DNA of 64,000 nucleotides from Bacteroidota bacterium (GCA_016720935.1 JADKJP010000003.1:186001-250000); one strand, 5' to 3'; shown: positions 46,096-55,410, numbered from the stretch's first letter. The notes: a model not told the origin generated them from the sequence alone. Program-made: numbers and translations.

Positions 46096-47052
46096 TTACA
46101 GGATTAGGCGAATGATGACCATCAACGGAGCAAGTTCAAAGGTCAATAAGAAGAGTAAAAGGTAGGGCAGTGAAAACCCCGGAGTCGAAAAACCGATAAA
46201 TATTCCACGGATAGACCTGTAAAACAGACCCGCAAACGCCAGGATCGCACCGGCTATGATCAGATAGGAGGAAGCAATCCACTGATTGTATGCCAATAAA
46301 GCGATGATCGGTATCAAGGCCAAACCAACTGCATTGTTAATCAGAAAAATATTAAAAATATAGGTTGCCATTTCCCTGTCCAGATCAAATAACCAACCAC
46401 AGATCTTCAGGAAAAGAAATTTTAAGGAATAAATAGCCGAAACAAGGATGCTGAAAAATAAGAATCTTGGAAAGCCATTCCCGATTCCACCAAGGTCCCA
46501 CTTGTAATGGATACTAACGAGATACAGAAACATTGCGCCAATGAGATGAAAAGCTACACTTAGGTATACGGAAGCTCTTTGAACAAGGATGTTTTCATCC
46601 CTGACGATCTGGTTTGTCAGATTGTTATTGAGCAAGGCCTGAATCATCTGACTGAAATACTTGGAGTAAAAAATTCTTAACCAGGTGAAAACAAAGATGA
46701 CCAGCATCAAAATCGGGAAAAACCAATCGGGGGATACATCCTTCCTTACAATGGGTTCTGAATTTCTGGGATGCAACTCATGACCCTTATAAAGATCCAG
46801 ATATTTCGTCGTTGGATGATGCGGGGTGATTGGAGAAGTAAAGAGCTGTAGCGGTTTTGATTGCTGTATAGAATCACTCAAACTATCATGGCCCGATACC
46901 AAACCGGCCGGAAAATTTCCGGTGGTTTCATTTTGCATCGGAACAAGCCTGCGCACAGGTCGCCGAATCAGACTGTCAGTGCCAAATACATGCTGACTGT
47001 CGGTGGCGAGTGCCGGATGAGTTTGCTGTACAGAATCTTGAAACGTGCTCAC
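46096..47052 (-). CDS. DUF4271 membrane protein
   Basis: The product has 318 residues and starts at GTG. Residues about 1-95 are hydrophilic and likely disordered or cytoplasmic. The rest forms about 7 membrane helices, beginning DWFFPILMLVIFVFTWLRIFYSKYF. LFDLDREMATYIFNIFLINNAVGLALIP is the conserved core of DUF4271. Function is unknown to me. The family typically sits beside hemD in Bacteroidota, as here. The -7 box ends 5 nt before the start codon. Confidence 0.88.
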   Translation of the reverse strand: MSTFQDSVQQTHPALATDSQHVFGTDSLIRRPVRRLVPMQNETTGNFPAGLVSGHDSLSDSIQQSKPLQLFTSPITPHHPTTKYLDLYKGHELHPRNSEPIVRKDVSPDWFFPILMLVIFVFTWLRIFYSKYFSQMIQALLNNNLTNQIVRDENILVQRASVYLSVAFHLIGAMFLYLVSIHYKWDLGGIGNGFPRFLFFSILVSAIYSLKFLFLKICGWLFDLDREMATYIFNIFLINNAVGLALIPIIALLAYNQWIASSYLIIAGAILAFAGLFYRSIRGIFIGFSTPGFSLPYLLLFLLTFELAPLMVIIRLIL

Positions 47053-47056
47053 GCTT

Positions 47057-47064
47057 CAAAGATA
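47057..47064 (-). promoter_or_regulatory. -7 box of the DUF4271 gene (TATCTTTG on minus)
   Basis: Exact consensus, 4-5 nt from the GTG at 47052. This implies a leaderless transcript. Confidence 0.5.
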
Positions 47065-47179
47065 CAGGAAATGAAAAAGTTTAGGAACGAATAATCATAG
47101 GTTTACCAACAACAGTTGTCAGCTAAAAACAATCATTGAAAAACTTAAATTGGAAATACCCTGTTGGATAATATCAGGA

Positions 47180-48070
47180 TCAGAATTTAAACATTCGGGA
47201 GATGATAAAACTAAATTTAATCCCACCTTTCTCCCAGCTATCTTGTGTATTCACCAGGTAATCGTTTTCGAGGATGCCAGAGGCATTTGTGACCATGATG
47301 GTGAACACATGGCCTCCGGTTTCAATTTCAATTCCGGCACCAGCTACATCGTAGATGTCCGAAATGTCTTTCATTTTCTCCCTTCCAAAAGTATGGGCAA
47401 AATCAGCTATCAAAGAAGTGCTGGGGGTGAATTTCCACCTGAGACCGCCTCCCAGACTCACATTGTCATTTTCATCGTATGGCCCCACCAGATTACGATG
47501 TAAATAACCTGCAGCTAATGCCATTGAAAATTTGGGTGAAAATTTCCTTGTAATGATCACCTCACCGAAATAAGTCAGTCGGTGGATATCTTTATCAATC
47601 AGTATTTCTGATTTTGTGGAATAAGTCGCATTTCCATACAAAGTAATTCCTATTGGAATTTTATGGTTAGTGGTTTGTTCGAGTGCCTTGTATTTGATCA
47701 GCAATTCCAGGTTTTCCTGACGTTTGGAACGACTGAAACCTGTCATCAGTCGGTCGGTAATTCCGTAATGCGCGCCAATGCGTATGTCCTGGGACTGATC
47801 AAATCCATACAAATCATGAAATGAACCGCCACTTTTTTTCCCAATGTTTCCAAACAAATGGTTGATCCGGATATCCAGGTTGCTCTTCTTTACTGTTTCA
47901 TTTGTCTGGATGTTGATGATTTTATTTCCCTTAAATGTCGCCAGTACCGGCTCGTTTTTAGGCGGAGGTGTTTCAGCTTGCAATTGTTTTAAAAGATCGT
48001 CCTGACCATAAACTGTGAAAGTTGCCAGGAGAAGAAAGAAAATTAAGGGTATATTTTTTTTCATAATCAT
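47180..48070 (-). CDS. DUF5777 beta-barrel protein
   Basis: The 296-residue product has a signal peptide (MIMKKNIPLIFFLLLATFTVYG; ATG 48070 or 48064). VLATFKGNKIINIQTNETVKKSNLDIRINHLFG and FGFDQSQDIRIGAHYGITD-like text match DUF5777, an outer-membrane barrel family of Bacteroidota. The frame ends in KFSFIISRMFKF, a typical last barrel strand with terminal Phe. It is the third gene of an operon with a haem-type lipoprotein and a YceI protein. The role is unknown and may involve lipid or redox ligand handling. Confidence 0.85.
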   Translation of the reverse strand: MIMKKNIPLIFFLLLATFTVYGQDDLLKQLQAETPPPKNEPVLATFKGNKIINIQTNETVKKSNLDIRINHLFGNIGKKSGGSFHDLYGFDQSQDIRIGAHYGITDRLMTGFSRSKRQENLELLIKYKALEQTTNHKIPIGITLYGNATYSTKSEILIDKDIHRLTYFGEVIITRKFSPKFSMALAAGYLHRNLVGPYDENDNVSLGGGLRWKFTPSTSLIADFAHTFGREKMKDISDIYDVAGAGIEIETGGHVFTIMVTNASGILENDYLVNTQDSWEKGGIKFSFIISRMFKF

Positions 48071-48097
48071 ACTGAATTAAACGGGAAGGAGAACCTT

Positions 48098-48652
48098 TTA
48101 ATCCTTTTTCTGGTAGGGAATGTAATCCACCTTCATGTCAACCTTTATCGTGTCTGCAATATTTTGAAATAAAAGCTTTGGGATCGAAATATTGTAGTCG
48201 GCAATCGCGACAAGCATGTTCCCGTCAAGGTGAATATTCTTACCCTTGATCTCCATGTTTGCTTTTTCTGTAACAGTTTTTTCTACACCATGAATAGATA
48301 AAGTGCCGGTTGCGGTGACCGGATAAATACCGTCTTTTGAAAAATCCAGAGTGTCGTTTATTTTTCCTTTAAATGTTGCCTGTGGATATTTATCACTCTC
48401 GAGGTACTTTTCATTAAAATGCTCCTGCATGAGTTCTTTTTGAAACTTGAATCCACGAATGGAAACAATGAATGCAATGTCGTTGGTAGCCGCATTGAGA
48501 ATAGAATTTACAGATGTATTCTTTGCATCAATATTCTCAACCGCGGCTTCCGAAAAAAAAGTGACTTCCGCGGATTTGCTGATCCAGACCGCCTGGCCGA
48601 ATACGGAAGTAGAAAGCAAGACAAAGCACAGGGGGAAAAGAAGACGTAACAT
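48098..48652 (-). CDS. YceI family periplasmic protein
   Basis: The 184-residue product has a signal peptide (MLRLLFPLCFVLLSTSVFG). The rest has the lipocalin-like YceI pattern: VTFFSEAAVENIDAKN, FIVSIRGFKFQKELMQEHFNEKYLES, YPQATFKGKI, GTLSIHGVEKTV and a final DTIKVDMKV strand. YceI proteins bind isoprenoid-type lipids in the periplasm. The gene starts 5 nt after the end of the frameshifted haem-type lipoprotein and precedes the DUF5777 barrel by 27 nt. Confidence 0.92.
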   Translation of the reverse strand: MLRLLFPLCFVLLSTSVFGQAVWISKSAEVTFFSEAAVENIDAKNTSVNSILNAATNDIAFIVSIRGFKFQKELMQEHFNEKYLESDKYPQATFKGKINDTLDFSKDGIYPVTATGTLSIHGVEKTVTEKANMEIKGKNIHLDGNMLVAIADYNISIPKLLFQNIADTIKVDMKVDYIPYQKKD

Positions 48653-48657
48653 CGATA

Positions 48658-49024
48658 TTAATTATTAGGATATCCCTGGGCAATCCAGAGTCTCAGTTTA
48701 TATAGCTGACAGGCGTCCAGGATAATGATGTTCTGGCATGTGTTGAGGATTCTCGACAGGAAGAGCAAGGCGATCAAGCATCCTTCCTGCACGGATTCTG
48801 TTCGCGAGCCCTTCATAAGTCGTATAATCAAAACTTCCTTCGCCACCCGGACTATGACAGCCAAAATAACTGCAGTACGAACTGATGATTGGTTTAATAT
48901 CACTGGCATAGTGCATTTCAGCACTATCACATCCAGGAGGAGGGGTCAGCACTTGCTCCTGTATATCCTTGGTGCAGGAAATTACAAAGAGGAGAATACA
49001 AACGATGAATAGGTTTTTTACCAT
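48658..49024 (-). pseudogene. Haem-type (CX4CH) lipoprotein gene with a frameshift
   Basis: The first frame runs from ATG 49024 with a lipobox signal (MVKNLFIVCILLFVISC). It continues through SDIKPIISSYCSYFGCHSPGG, a CX4CH haem-attachment-like motif, and ends early at 48698 with HHYPGRLSAI. The neighbouring frame then supplies the expected family ending, LDACQLYKLRLWIAQGYPNN, with its stop at 48658. A one-base change near 48720 (TATCCTGGAC on the minus strand) would rejoin the two into a protein of about 121 residues. It is either a real pseudogene, a programmed shift or an assembly error. It heads the YceI-DUF5777 operon. Confidence 0.75.
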
Positions 49025-49158
49025 ATAAATCAGGATTAGCAAATATAAAAATATTCTGAATCCTAAAAAGAACTATCAGATTTTAATGAAATCATTGCTG
49101 AGTTTTGTAACCTCAAAAACCAGGCCTTGGTTCGAATTGTCCTGGAAAAAGTAAATGA

Positions 49159-49968
49159 TCAGTTACTGCTGCTAAAAAGAACCATTTGATCCATTGTCGG
49201 ACTGATATTGCCACCCGAAGGCTCCAGAGTGATTGCCCATTGTTCCGCAATCGGAATGTTTTTCATCCGTTGCATCCCGTCATCTTCCATCTGCATTCCA
49301 ACAACCCCTGCATCAATCGGCAATCCGCCAGCCATTGCCCACAATTGATATTGTTTCCCGGAATCCGGTGCAGGTAAAGCCAGAATATCAATATAGGTTT
49401 CCTGTGTGTATTTGTTCCAATAAACTCTGGCCTGGAAATGCTTGGTACTATCAATTGGCATGAGCATGCTTACTTTAGCATTTTCATCCCGCATCATCAT
49501 CAGATCACTATAGGTATGATCAAAAGTGTTTTTGATAACATTGTAATTAAGTGCAATCTGATTTTTTTCTTTCATCACGGATACGTACCGGTCTTCCGCG
49601 TCATTCCAGCTTTTATAGAAAAACCAGGAAGCGAAAGTGCTGATCAGCAAAGCGGCAAGACTTGCTGCAATGAGGTATTTGTAAGTCAGGCGGTGTGAAG
49701 GATCCAGGCTTTTTAATTTCGATTTTTCAGGTGATTCAGATGCCTGGTTATAAACTTTGGAAAGAATACTTGAACGAAGCGCGGGACGAGGATTACGGAT
49801 GCTGTTCTGAGAATAAACTTCAAGGGTCTCCTGTACATTTTTCAGCTCAGCGGCAACTTCAGGATATACCAGCATTTTTTGCTCAAACTCCTTCTTCTCC
49901 TCGGGAGACAATGATCCCATGGCATAAAGCTCAACAACACCTGAAGCAATGTATTCTTTGATATCCAT
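49159..49968 (-). CDS. RskA-type anti-sigma factor
   Basis: The product has 269 residues. The cytoplasmic N-terminal domain (DIKEYIASGVVELYAMGSLSPEEKKEFEQKM, residues 2-32) is the usual anti-sigma K/E helical cap without a zinc site. A single membrane helix follows (about 97-117, YLIAASLAALLISTFASWFF). The C-terminal RskA domain has YWNKYTQETYIDILALPAPDSGKQYQLWA and AEQWAITLEPSGG. It should hold the ECF sigma factor encoded 3 nt upstream at the membrane and release it upon an envelope signal. Confidence 0.9.
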   Translation of the reverse strand: MDIKEYIASGVVELYAMGSLSPEEKKEFEQKMLVYPEVAAELKNVQETLEVYSQNSIRNPRPALRSSILSKVYNQASESPEKSKLKSLDPSHRLTYKYLIAASLAALLISTFASWFFYKSWNDAEDRYVSVMKEKNQIALNYNVIKNTFDHTYSDLMMMRDENAKVSMLMPIDSTKHFQARVYWNKYTQETYIDILALPAPDSGKQYQLWAMAGGLPIDAGVVGMQMEDDGMQRMKNIPIAEQWAITLEPSGGNISPTMDQMVLFSSSN

Positions 49969-49971
49969 CTT

Positions 49972-50529
49972 TTAATTTACATCAGAATCAAAATAAGTGC
50001 GCAGCTTCTGCAAGGCTGCCCTCGATCTTGTCTTCACAGTCCCCAGGGGAATATTTAATTTTTCGGCAACAGCTGAATGAGTATAACCGCCGAAGAAAAG
50101 CAACTCTAAAATCTGACGATATTCCGGTTCAAGTCTTTGCACCATTTGCTGGATACCGATTGTGTCAGGATTATAAGAAGTTTGCAATTCATCTTTATCT
50201 GAGTATACGGATTTTTCAAATGACTGGTTTTTCTGTCCGGAAATAAAATCCTTGGAACGAATTTTATCCAGAGCTGAATTCCTGGCGATATTTATCATCC
50301 AGCTGAATAAACGGCCTTTAGCACTATCGTATTGTGTGAAATTATTCCAGATTTTCAGGAAAGTGTCTTGCAAAACCTCTTCCGCCAGCGATTCATTGCG
50401 AAGAATTCTGAAAATCACACCATACAGGACAGGGGAGTAATTATCGTAGAGAATTTCAAGCCCTTTTACTTCCCTCGATGAGAGTAATTGGACCAGCTCT
50501 TCCTCTTCTATTTTTATCCGACGACCCAA
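49972..50529 (-). CDS. ECF-family RNA polymerase sigma factor
   Basis: Region 2 is clear (ILYDNYSPVLYGVIFRILRN, AEEVLQDTFLKIWNN, GRLFSWMINIARNSALDKIR). Region 4 is LEPEYRQILELLFFGGYTHSAVAEKLNIPLGTVKTRSRAALQKL with its helix-turn-helix. The frame is open to an ATG at 50634, but a good promoter (50578-50606) lies inside that extension and the extension has no sigma-like sequence. I therefore place the start at TTG 50529 (185 residues). The annotation 49972-50634 is the alternative. It is paired with the RskA-type anti-sigma gene. Confidence 0.85.
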   Translation of the reverse strand: MGRRIKIEEEELVQLLSSREVKGLEILYDNYSPVLYGVIFRILRNESLAEEVLQDTFLKIWNNFTQYDSAKGRLFSWMINIARNSALDKIRSKDFISGQKNQSFEKSVYSDKDELQTSYNPDTIGIQQMVQRLEPEYRQILELLFFGGYTHSAVAEKLNIPLGTVKTRSRAALQKLRTYFDSDVN

Positions 50530-50577
50530 GTGATTTTGAATGAGATAAAGGTGTGGTTCTTTCAGGCGACAAAGAAA

Positions 50578-50606
50578 CAAAAATAACAATGATGCTTTTC
50601 GATCAA
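50578..50606 (-). promoter_or_regulatory. Promoter of the ECF sigma/anti-sigma operon, at the end of the upstream gene
   Basis: On the minus strand, TTG (50606-50604), an 18-nt spacer and TATTTTTG (50585-50578). The -33 element lies in the last codons of the radical SAM gene. This uncouples the sigma operon from the cluster above it. Confidence 0.6.
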
Positions 50607-52024
50607 TGGAAACTTCTTTCCCACAACATTCCACTCTTCGCTATTATCGATTTCAATTTCAGTTTGGTCAGCAAAAAATTTCCACCACGGCCGGATTTGC
50701 GGAGTTTGAAAGCCGCCACTTCATTGTAAACCCTTCTGATTGCAAACTCGTAATAGCGACGTGAATAGGTCCGTTTGAAATCAATCTCACGGTCAGTCGC
50801 TGTTTCCCAAAGCGGAGGATTTATAAAATCAGCTTCAGTCTCCTGGTACAATGGTGTTCCCTTGATCGGATAGGCTATTGTAATCGTGTAGAGATCAGGA
50901 TCGGAAATTTTCAGATGTTCAATGGTTGCTTCAATATCCGTTTCCGTTTCACCAGGGTAGCCAACCATGATGAAGGTGCCTGTCTCAAGCCCCATGGATT
51001 TTGAAAGTTGAATCATATTCCGCACCTGTTCCACCTTCACCCTCCGGTCCATCGCGTCAATTATTTTCTGCGAACCACTCTCCGCGCCAATCCATACCCG
51101 GAAACAGCCACTCTCTTTGAGCATTCTGATCACTTCTTCGTTCATCCTGTCGGCCCGCGTGATGCATTCATATCGAATTTCCAATCCTTCTTTTACAACT
51201 TCATTCCGAAATTCCTCCAGCCATTTGTGACTTATACTGAACACATCATCGACAAACCAAATCGTATCGAATGCATAAGTCTTCCGGAGAATTTTTAATT
51301 CTTCAACGACCTTTCCCGGACTTCTGCGTCTGTAACTTTGTCCGTAGACAGCACGGCTGCACCATTTGCATGTATATGGACAACCCCGCATGGTACTCAC
51401 TGAAATAGCGCTGGCTCCGTGCCTTGAACTCCAGGCTTCGAAGTAATTTTCCAGACGGATCTTTTTTCGATTCGGAAAAGGTAACAAATCCATGTCTTTC
51501 AGCAGCGCTCTGCCGGGTGTTATCATCAGCGAATTGTCACTTTTCAAAAAAGCGATTCCCGGAATTTCTTCAAGTTTTAATTTCTCATCGCCCCGAATAT
51601 GTTCATCCATTGAAAATAACTTCACCAACTCAAGCATCGTTTCTTCCCCTTCTCCAAGAACCAATACATCCGCACCATATTTCAGAAAATTTTCCGCATG
51701 GTTTTTTACTTCCGGACCTCCGAGTATCACTTTGCATTTTTTAAGTGAAGGCTGGTCTTTTACAAAACGAATGACACGCAGAACATTGATTTTGGTCATC
51801 AGATTGGTGTAAATACCAATGATGCGGGGCTGCTTGTTCATAATCTCATCGCACAACTTTTCAAAAGAAGAAAAAGTTGAATCGAAAACATCGTTTTCAA
51901 ATCCATGCTCCTCCAGATAGGCTGAAATATAAAGGATTCCCAAAGGAGAATACGGCTTCATAATTTCCTTTTCCTTAGGATCTTCGTTGAGAAAATATGC
52001 GTGCGTAAGTAAGATGGATGACAT
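50603..52024 (-). CDS. B12-type radical SAM protein, cluster copy 1
   Basis: The product has 473 residues from the ATG at 52024. The N-terminal half (about 1-170) is a B12-binding-like Rossmann fold (FENDVFDSTF, VILGGPEVKNHAENFLKYGADVLVLGEGEETM), but I see no DxHxxG cobalamin-ligand motif. The radical SAM cluster is CPYTCKWC, Cys215, Cys219 and Cys222. IRYECITRADRMNEEVIRML and AESGSQKIIDAMDR are typical of class B enzymes. It is a paralogue of the gene at 52980-54440, and the cluster Cys have identical residue numbers in both. The substrate is unknown. Confidence 0.85.
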   Translation of the reverse strand: MSSILLTHAYFLNEDPKEKEIMKPYSPLGILYISAYLEEHGFENDVFDSTFSSFEKLCDEIMNKQPRIIGIYTNLMTKINVLRVIRFVKDQPSLKKCKVILGGPEVKNHAENFLKYGADVLVLGEGEETMLELVKLFSMDEHIRGDEKLKLEEIPGIAFLKSDNSLMITPGRALLKDMDLLPFPNRKKIRLENYFEAWSSRHGASAISVSTMRGCPYTCKWCSRAVYGQSYRRRSPGKVVEELKILRKTYAFDTIWFVDDVFSISHKWLEEFRNEVVKEGLEIRYECITRADRMNEEVIRMLKESGCFRVWIGAESGSQKIIDAMDRRVKVEQVRNMIQLSKSMGLETGTFIMVGYPGETETDIEATIEHLKISDPDLYTITIAYPIKGTPLYQETEADFINPPLWETATDREIDFKRTYSRRYYEFAIRRVYNEVAAFKLRKSGRGGNFLLTKLKLKSIIAKSGMLWERSFH

Positions 52025-52121
52025 GTTTTGTACCAATGACCGAATGTACGAATCCCTGGATATTAATAGGAGAATTGATTCAGTTTTAGAAATTAGATTC
52101 GGGAATTTCTGCTGCAGAATT

Positions 52122-52934
52122 TTATTTCTCTTTTTTCATCTCATTTCTTGTAAAATGAATGAGATAATGATCGGCATAATCCGCACCGACTGAAAGACCT
52201 CCAAATATTTTTTCTGCTGATCTGAGCAATTTTAATAGCCAGGGATGTTTCGAAAAAAACGGATCCAGGTAGGAGGGTGGGAGAAACAAGCCGATCGGGA
52301 TCACACGGCTAAAACTCCAATTTCCTGAAAAATGATTTTTTATCTCTTTCGGGGAATAATAATATGTCTTTTGATGGGTCGTTCCTATGTTCGCGTTCAC
52401 TCCTGTACTGATCATTCTGCGATTTACCATGGATGTTTTTCCCTTTAGAAAAAAATATAATTTTTCCCATAAACACCTTCTTCCCATGATTACCAAAATC
52501 AAATTTCCACCCGGGTTTGACATTGCCTCCAATTCCGAACTCAAATTTTGAATCTGATCTTCATTCAGACAATTGAGTCCGCCAAAATTTGAGAAAATCA
52601 TATCAAATTGACGTCCGGGAAGTCTGTTGCGGATCTCAAGCATATCCGTTGCCAAGAATTCTATTGTGTCTATTTTTTTCTGTTTACTTTTTTCAATTGC
52701 GATTCGAATCATTTCGGATGATAAATCAGTCGCGACCACTGTTTGAAACCGACTGGCAAGGTATACCGCGTCTTCACCGGTTCCGCAATTGATCTCTAAA
52801 GCGGAAACATCCTTGCTATTGAGATTTAATTTGTCGAGATAATGCCACACACGCTCACGTTGATATTTCCCTGTTTGTGTGAAGGTGAATGTCTCATCGT
52901 AATTATGAGCGACCGTATCGAAAGAGCTTGCCAT
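52122..52934 (-). CDS. SAM-dependent methyltransferase, class I
   Basis: The 270-residue product begins MASSFDTVAHNYDETFTFTQTGKYQRERVW, the usual start of Methyltransf_11/25 enzymes. Motif I is LEINCGTGEDAVYLA, and VVATDLSSEMI is the acidic end of strand 2. FDMIFSNFGGLNCL is motif IV. The C-terminal part (about 150-260) differs from ubiquinone-type methyltransferases and carries the substrate pocket. It lies between two radical SAM genes and is probably co-transcribed with them. The substrate is unknown. Confidence 0.87.
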   Translation of the reverse strand: MASSFDTVAHNYDETFTFTQTGKYQRERVWHYLDKLNLNSKDVSALEINCGTGEDAVYLASRFQTVVATDLSSEMIRIAIEKSKQKKIDTIEFLATDMLEIRNRLPGRQFDMIFSNFGGLNCLNEDQIQNLSSELEAMSNPGGNLILVIMGRRCLWEKLYFFLKGKTSMVNRRMISTGVNANIGTTHQKTYYYSPKEIKNHFSGNWSFSRVIPIGLFLPPSYLDPFFSKHPWLLKLLRSAEKIFGGLSVGADYADHYLIHFTRNEMKKEK

Positions 52935-52979
52935 TTACACGAAGAAAGGTATGGGTTGAACAGGGAAAGAGCAAGCACT

Positions 52980-54440
52980 TTACAATTTGTACTTCTTTAA
53001 TTTTTGTTTTTGTACAAATGTTCCTGTGGCATGAACAGGAATAGCAACAATTCTTTTCAATTGCTGAAGTGAAATCTTCACAGGATTGCTCATTAGGTTT
53101 TTAAACTCGCTAAAACCCTGTCTTGTCCGGTACGTCCTGTGCACATAGCGTTGCAACTCTTTATAGAAAGAAGAAGGATGAGAATTCCTGAACATCATGG
53201 CGAGTTCATCGCTGTCGGTCCAGTTCGCTTTTTCTTTTAAATCCATTTTGACTTTTTCGTAAAATTTTGTTCCCGGTAATGGATAACTCACAGAAATACC
53301 AATATCATCCGGCATGAGTTCATTCACCATTTGAATGGTTGCCTGAATGTCCTGATCAGTCTCTCCGGGATATCCAAACTGTAAGAAGAATGCAGGTTTA
53401 ATTCCCTTCTTTTTCATCAGACGTGTCGCTTCATAAATCTGTTCCACACGGGTTCCTTTGTCCATTGCATCCAGCACTTTTTGCGATCCGCTTTCAGCGC
53501 CAACCCAAACGGATTCGCAACCGGCTCTTGCCAAAGCTGCTATGTTCTCTTCTTCAAGTAGTAAATCCACTCTGGACTGGATTTTAAACCGAAGTTTTAA
53601 TTTTTCTTTTTCTACCAGTTCCGCGAATCGATTGATCCATCCGGGTTTTAGTCCGAAGATGTCATCCGTCATCCAAAAATGTGTTGCACCATATTCACGC
53701 ATGAGGACTTTGATCTCTTCTATTACCCATTCAGGACTATGCACATTGTATCTGTTTCCATAGATTGGTTTTGCACACCAGTTACAATGGAAAGGACAAC
53801 CACGGGTAGTACTGATGTTCATCGAAAAATATCCGTTTTGATTTATCCATCTTTCTTTATACTCTGAAAGGTTGATTAAGTCCCATGCCGGATGGGGCAG
53901 TTCATCAAGATTGCGCAATACTTCACGCTTTTTATTTTTTATCACAAGCCCTGACTCATCCTTGTAAATTAATCCGGGAATTTCAGTTTCTACTTTACCT
54001 GAAGCCTTGAGTGTCTGAAGAAGCTCAAACAAAGTTTGTTCTCCTTCTCCCGCGATGATAAAATCCGCGCCCGCATCGAGGTAAAGTTTACTTTGATCCG
54101 TGGCATCACTTCCGGAAACAATTACTGTGATGCCTTTTTCTTTTGCGAAACGGATCATTTCAAATGCCGCTTCACGCATATTGGTGAGGCACATTTTCGT
54201 GAGGTAATTAAAGCCATCATCATAAATGATCAAAGCTTCAGGTGCATTCTCATTCAAGACCTGTACGATCTCTTTTGTATCAGGACTGAACATGGTATCG
54301 TAAAACCGAACATCAAATCCTTTTGCCCGAATATGTGCGGCTGCATAGAGCGGAGCCAGGGGAGGATATGGCTGCTGCAATTTCCATTGCTTCGGATCAA
54401 AGCGGAGAAAATAACTATGTGTAAAAAGAATCTTTTTCAT
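52980..54440 (-). CDS. B12-type radical SAM protein, cluster copy 2
   Basis: The 486-residue product resembles copy 1 along its length: KKILFTHSYFLRFDPKQW, GADFIIAGEGEQTL and the radical SAM site CPFHCNWC with Cys215, Cys219 and Cys222. ISTTRGCPFHCNWCAKPIYG and AESGSQKVLDAMDKGTRVEQI follow. As in copy 1, no DxHxxG motif is visible in the Rossmann part. Its start overlaps the nucleotidyltransferase stop by 4 nt (ATGA). The family often performs methylation, sulfur insertion or ring chemistry on lipids and natural products. Confidence 0.86.
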   Translation of the reverse strand: MKKILFTHSYFLRFDPKQWKLQQPYPPLAPLYAAAHIRAKGFDVRFYDTMFSPDTKEIVQVLNENAPEALIIYDDGFNYLTKMCLTNMREAAFEMIRFAKEKGITVIVSGSDATDQSKLYLDAGADFIIAGEGEQTLFELLQTLKASGKVETEIPGLIYKDESGLVIKNKKREVLRNLDELPHPAWDLINLSEYKERWINQNGYFSMNISTTRGCPFHCNWCAKPIYGNRYNVHSPEWVIEEIKVLMREYGATHFWMTDDIFGLKPGWINRFAELVEKEKLKLRFKIQSRVDLLLEEENIAALARAGCESVWVGAESGSQKVLDAMDKGTRVEQIYEATRLMKKKGIKPAFFLQFGYPGETDQDIQATIQMVNELMPDDIGISVSYPLPGTKFYEKVKMDLKEKANWTDSDELAMMFRNSHPSSFYKELQRYVHRTYRTRQGFSEFKNLMSNPVKISLQQLKRIVAIPVHATGTFVQKQKLKKYKL

Positions 54441-55405
54441 TTCCGCAATGACAATTCAAATCGATGTTCGTAGTTCCCGATTTTTTCCGACAATTGCTGC
54501 AGTACTCTTTGCTGATAACCCAGAGGATGGTGTTTGGATTCATTCCTTCCGTTGCGCAGTCGATGATCAAATGTTGATTCATCAAAGTGACTGAATTTCT
54601 TTTTCCAGTGTCTCAAAGTCATTCGGTAAAATTGAATATCGAGTGTTTCACCAAGTTTCCCGGAGAGTAATTTCTCAAATATTTTTTTCAAAAAATATTT
54701 ACGGTCCTTAACCAACCATTTTTCACAACGCACAGGGAAATTCGGATAGTATTCATTTACCCAGGAGTTGCGGGCTATTAAAAACTGATACAAACCGTAA
54801 TTGTACGTAGGAATAATGGACGTTAATTCAGTCGCGGAATACACGTTGCGTGACTTTAACTCGAGAGATTCCTCTGTGATAAAGTAATTGACACAAAAAT
54901 ATTTCTTGGAATTCAGCAGGACCAATTTCTTAAACAAAACCAGAAGTGTACGGGCTACCCACATTCTCCCCGGTGTAGTGATGATGAAATAATCAATGTC
55001 CGAATCTTTATCCATGTAATATTTGGAAATAGATCCGGAAAGACTAACTGCTCTCACAAATGGAAACCTTGCGATGATAGAGGAAAAAAATTTTGCTTTT
55101 TTTAAGGATTTAATCGCAAGTTCTTCCCCTTGAATGCGGCGGATAATCACATCAGGCTTGCAATTGATAAAGTAATATCCATCTTGCTGGCGGATGTATC
55201 CATTCTCAACCAGTTGTTCGATTTGAATCTTCACACATTCAGGTTCAGAAACAGGAATATCCAAACACTGGATAATCTCATCCATTCGTAAGGGATGATT
55301 GAAAATTTCAAAATACAGCAGAGATCTAACAACCGATTTTTCGATTGCAGACAAAACAACTGCATTCCCCTTGGGTTGAGAAACAGAAGTAAAAGCCAGA
55401 TTCAT
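54437..55405 (-). CDS. Nucleotidyltransferase-fold protein with N-terminal winged helix
   Basis: The 322-residue product has a winged-helix-like N-terminal part (about 20-75, VVRSLLYFEIFNHPLRMDEII). The nucleotidyltransferase motif is SLSGSISKYYMDKDSDIDYF, with Gly124-Ser125 and the metal Asp pair Asp136 and Asp138. The C-terminal part is rich in Lys and aromatics and has no known domain that I recognise. Polbeta-type proteins can nucleotidylate small molecules, proteins or antibiotics. It is translationally coupled to radical SAM copy 2 (4-nt overlap), so a joint pathway is likely. A -7 box (TACCTTTG, minus, 55418-55411) ends 5 nt from the ATG. Confidence 0.77.
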   Translation of the reverse strand: MNLAFTSVSQPKGNAVVLSAIEKSVVRSLLYFEIFNHPLRMDEIIQCLDIPVSEPECVKIQIEQLVENGYIRQQDGYYFINCKPDVIIRRIQGEELAIKSLKKAKFFSSIIARFPFVRAVSLSGSISKYYMDKDSDIDYFIITTPGRMWVARTLLVLFKKLVLLNSKKYFCVNYFITEESLELKSRNVYSATELTSIIPTYNYGLYQFLIARNSWVNEYYPNFPVRCEKWLVKDRKYFLKKIFEKLLSGKLGETLDIQFYRMTLRHWKKKFSHFDESTFDHRLRNGRNESKHHPLGYQQRVLQQLSEKIGNYEHRFELSLRK

Positions 55406-55410
55406 GTTTT

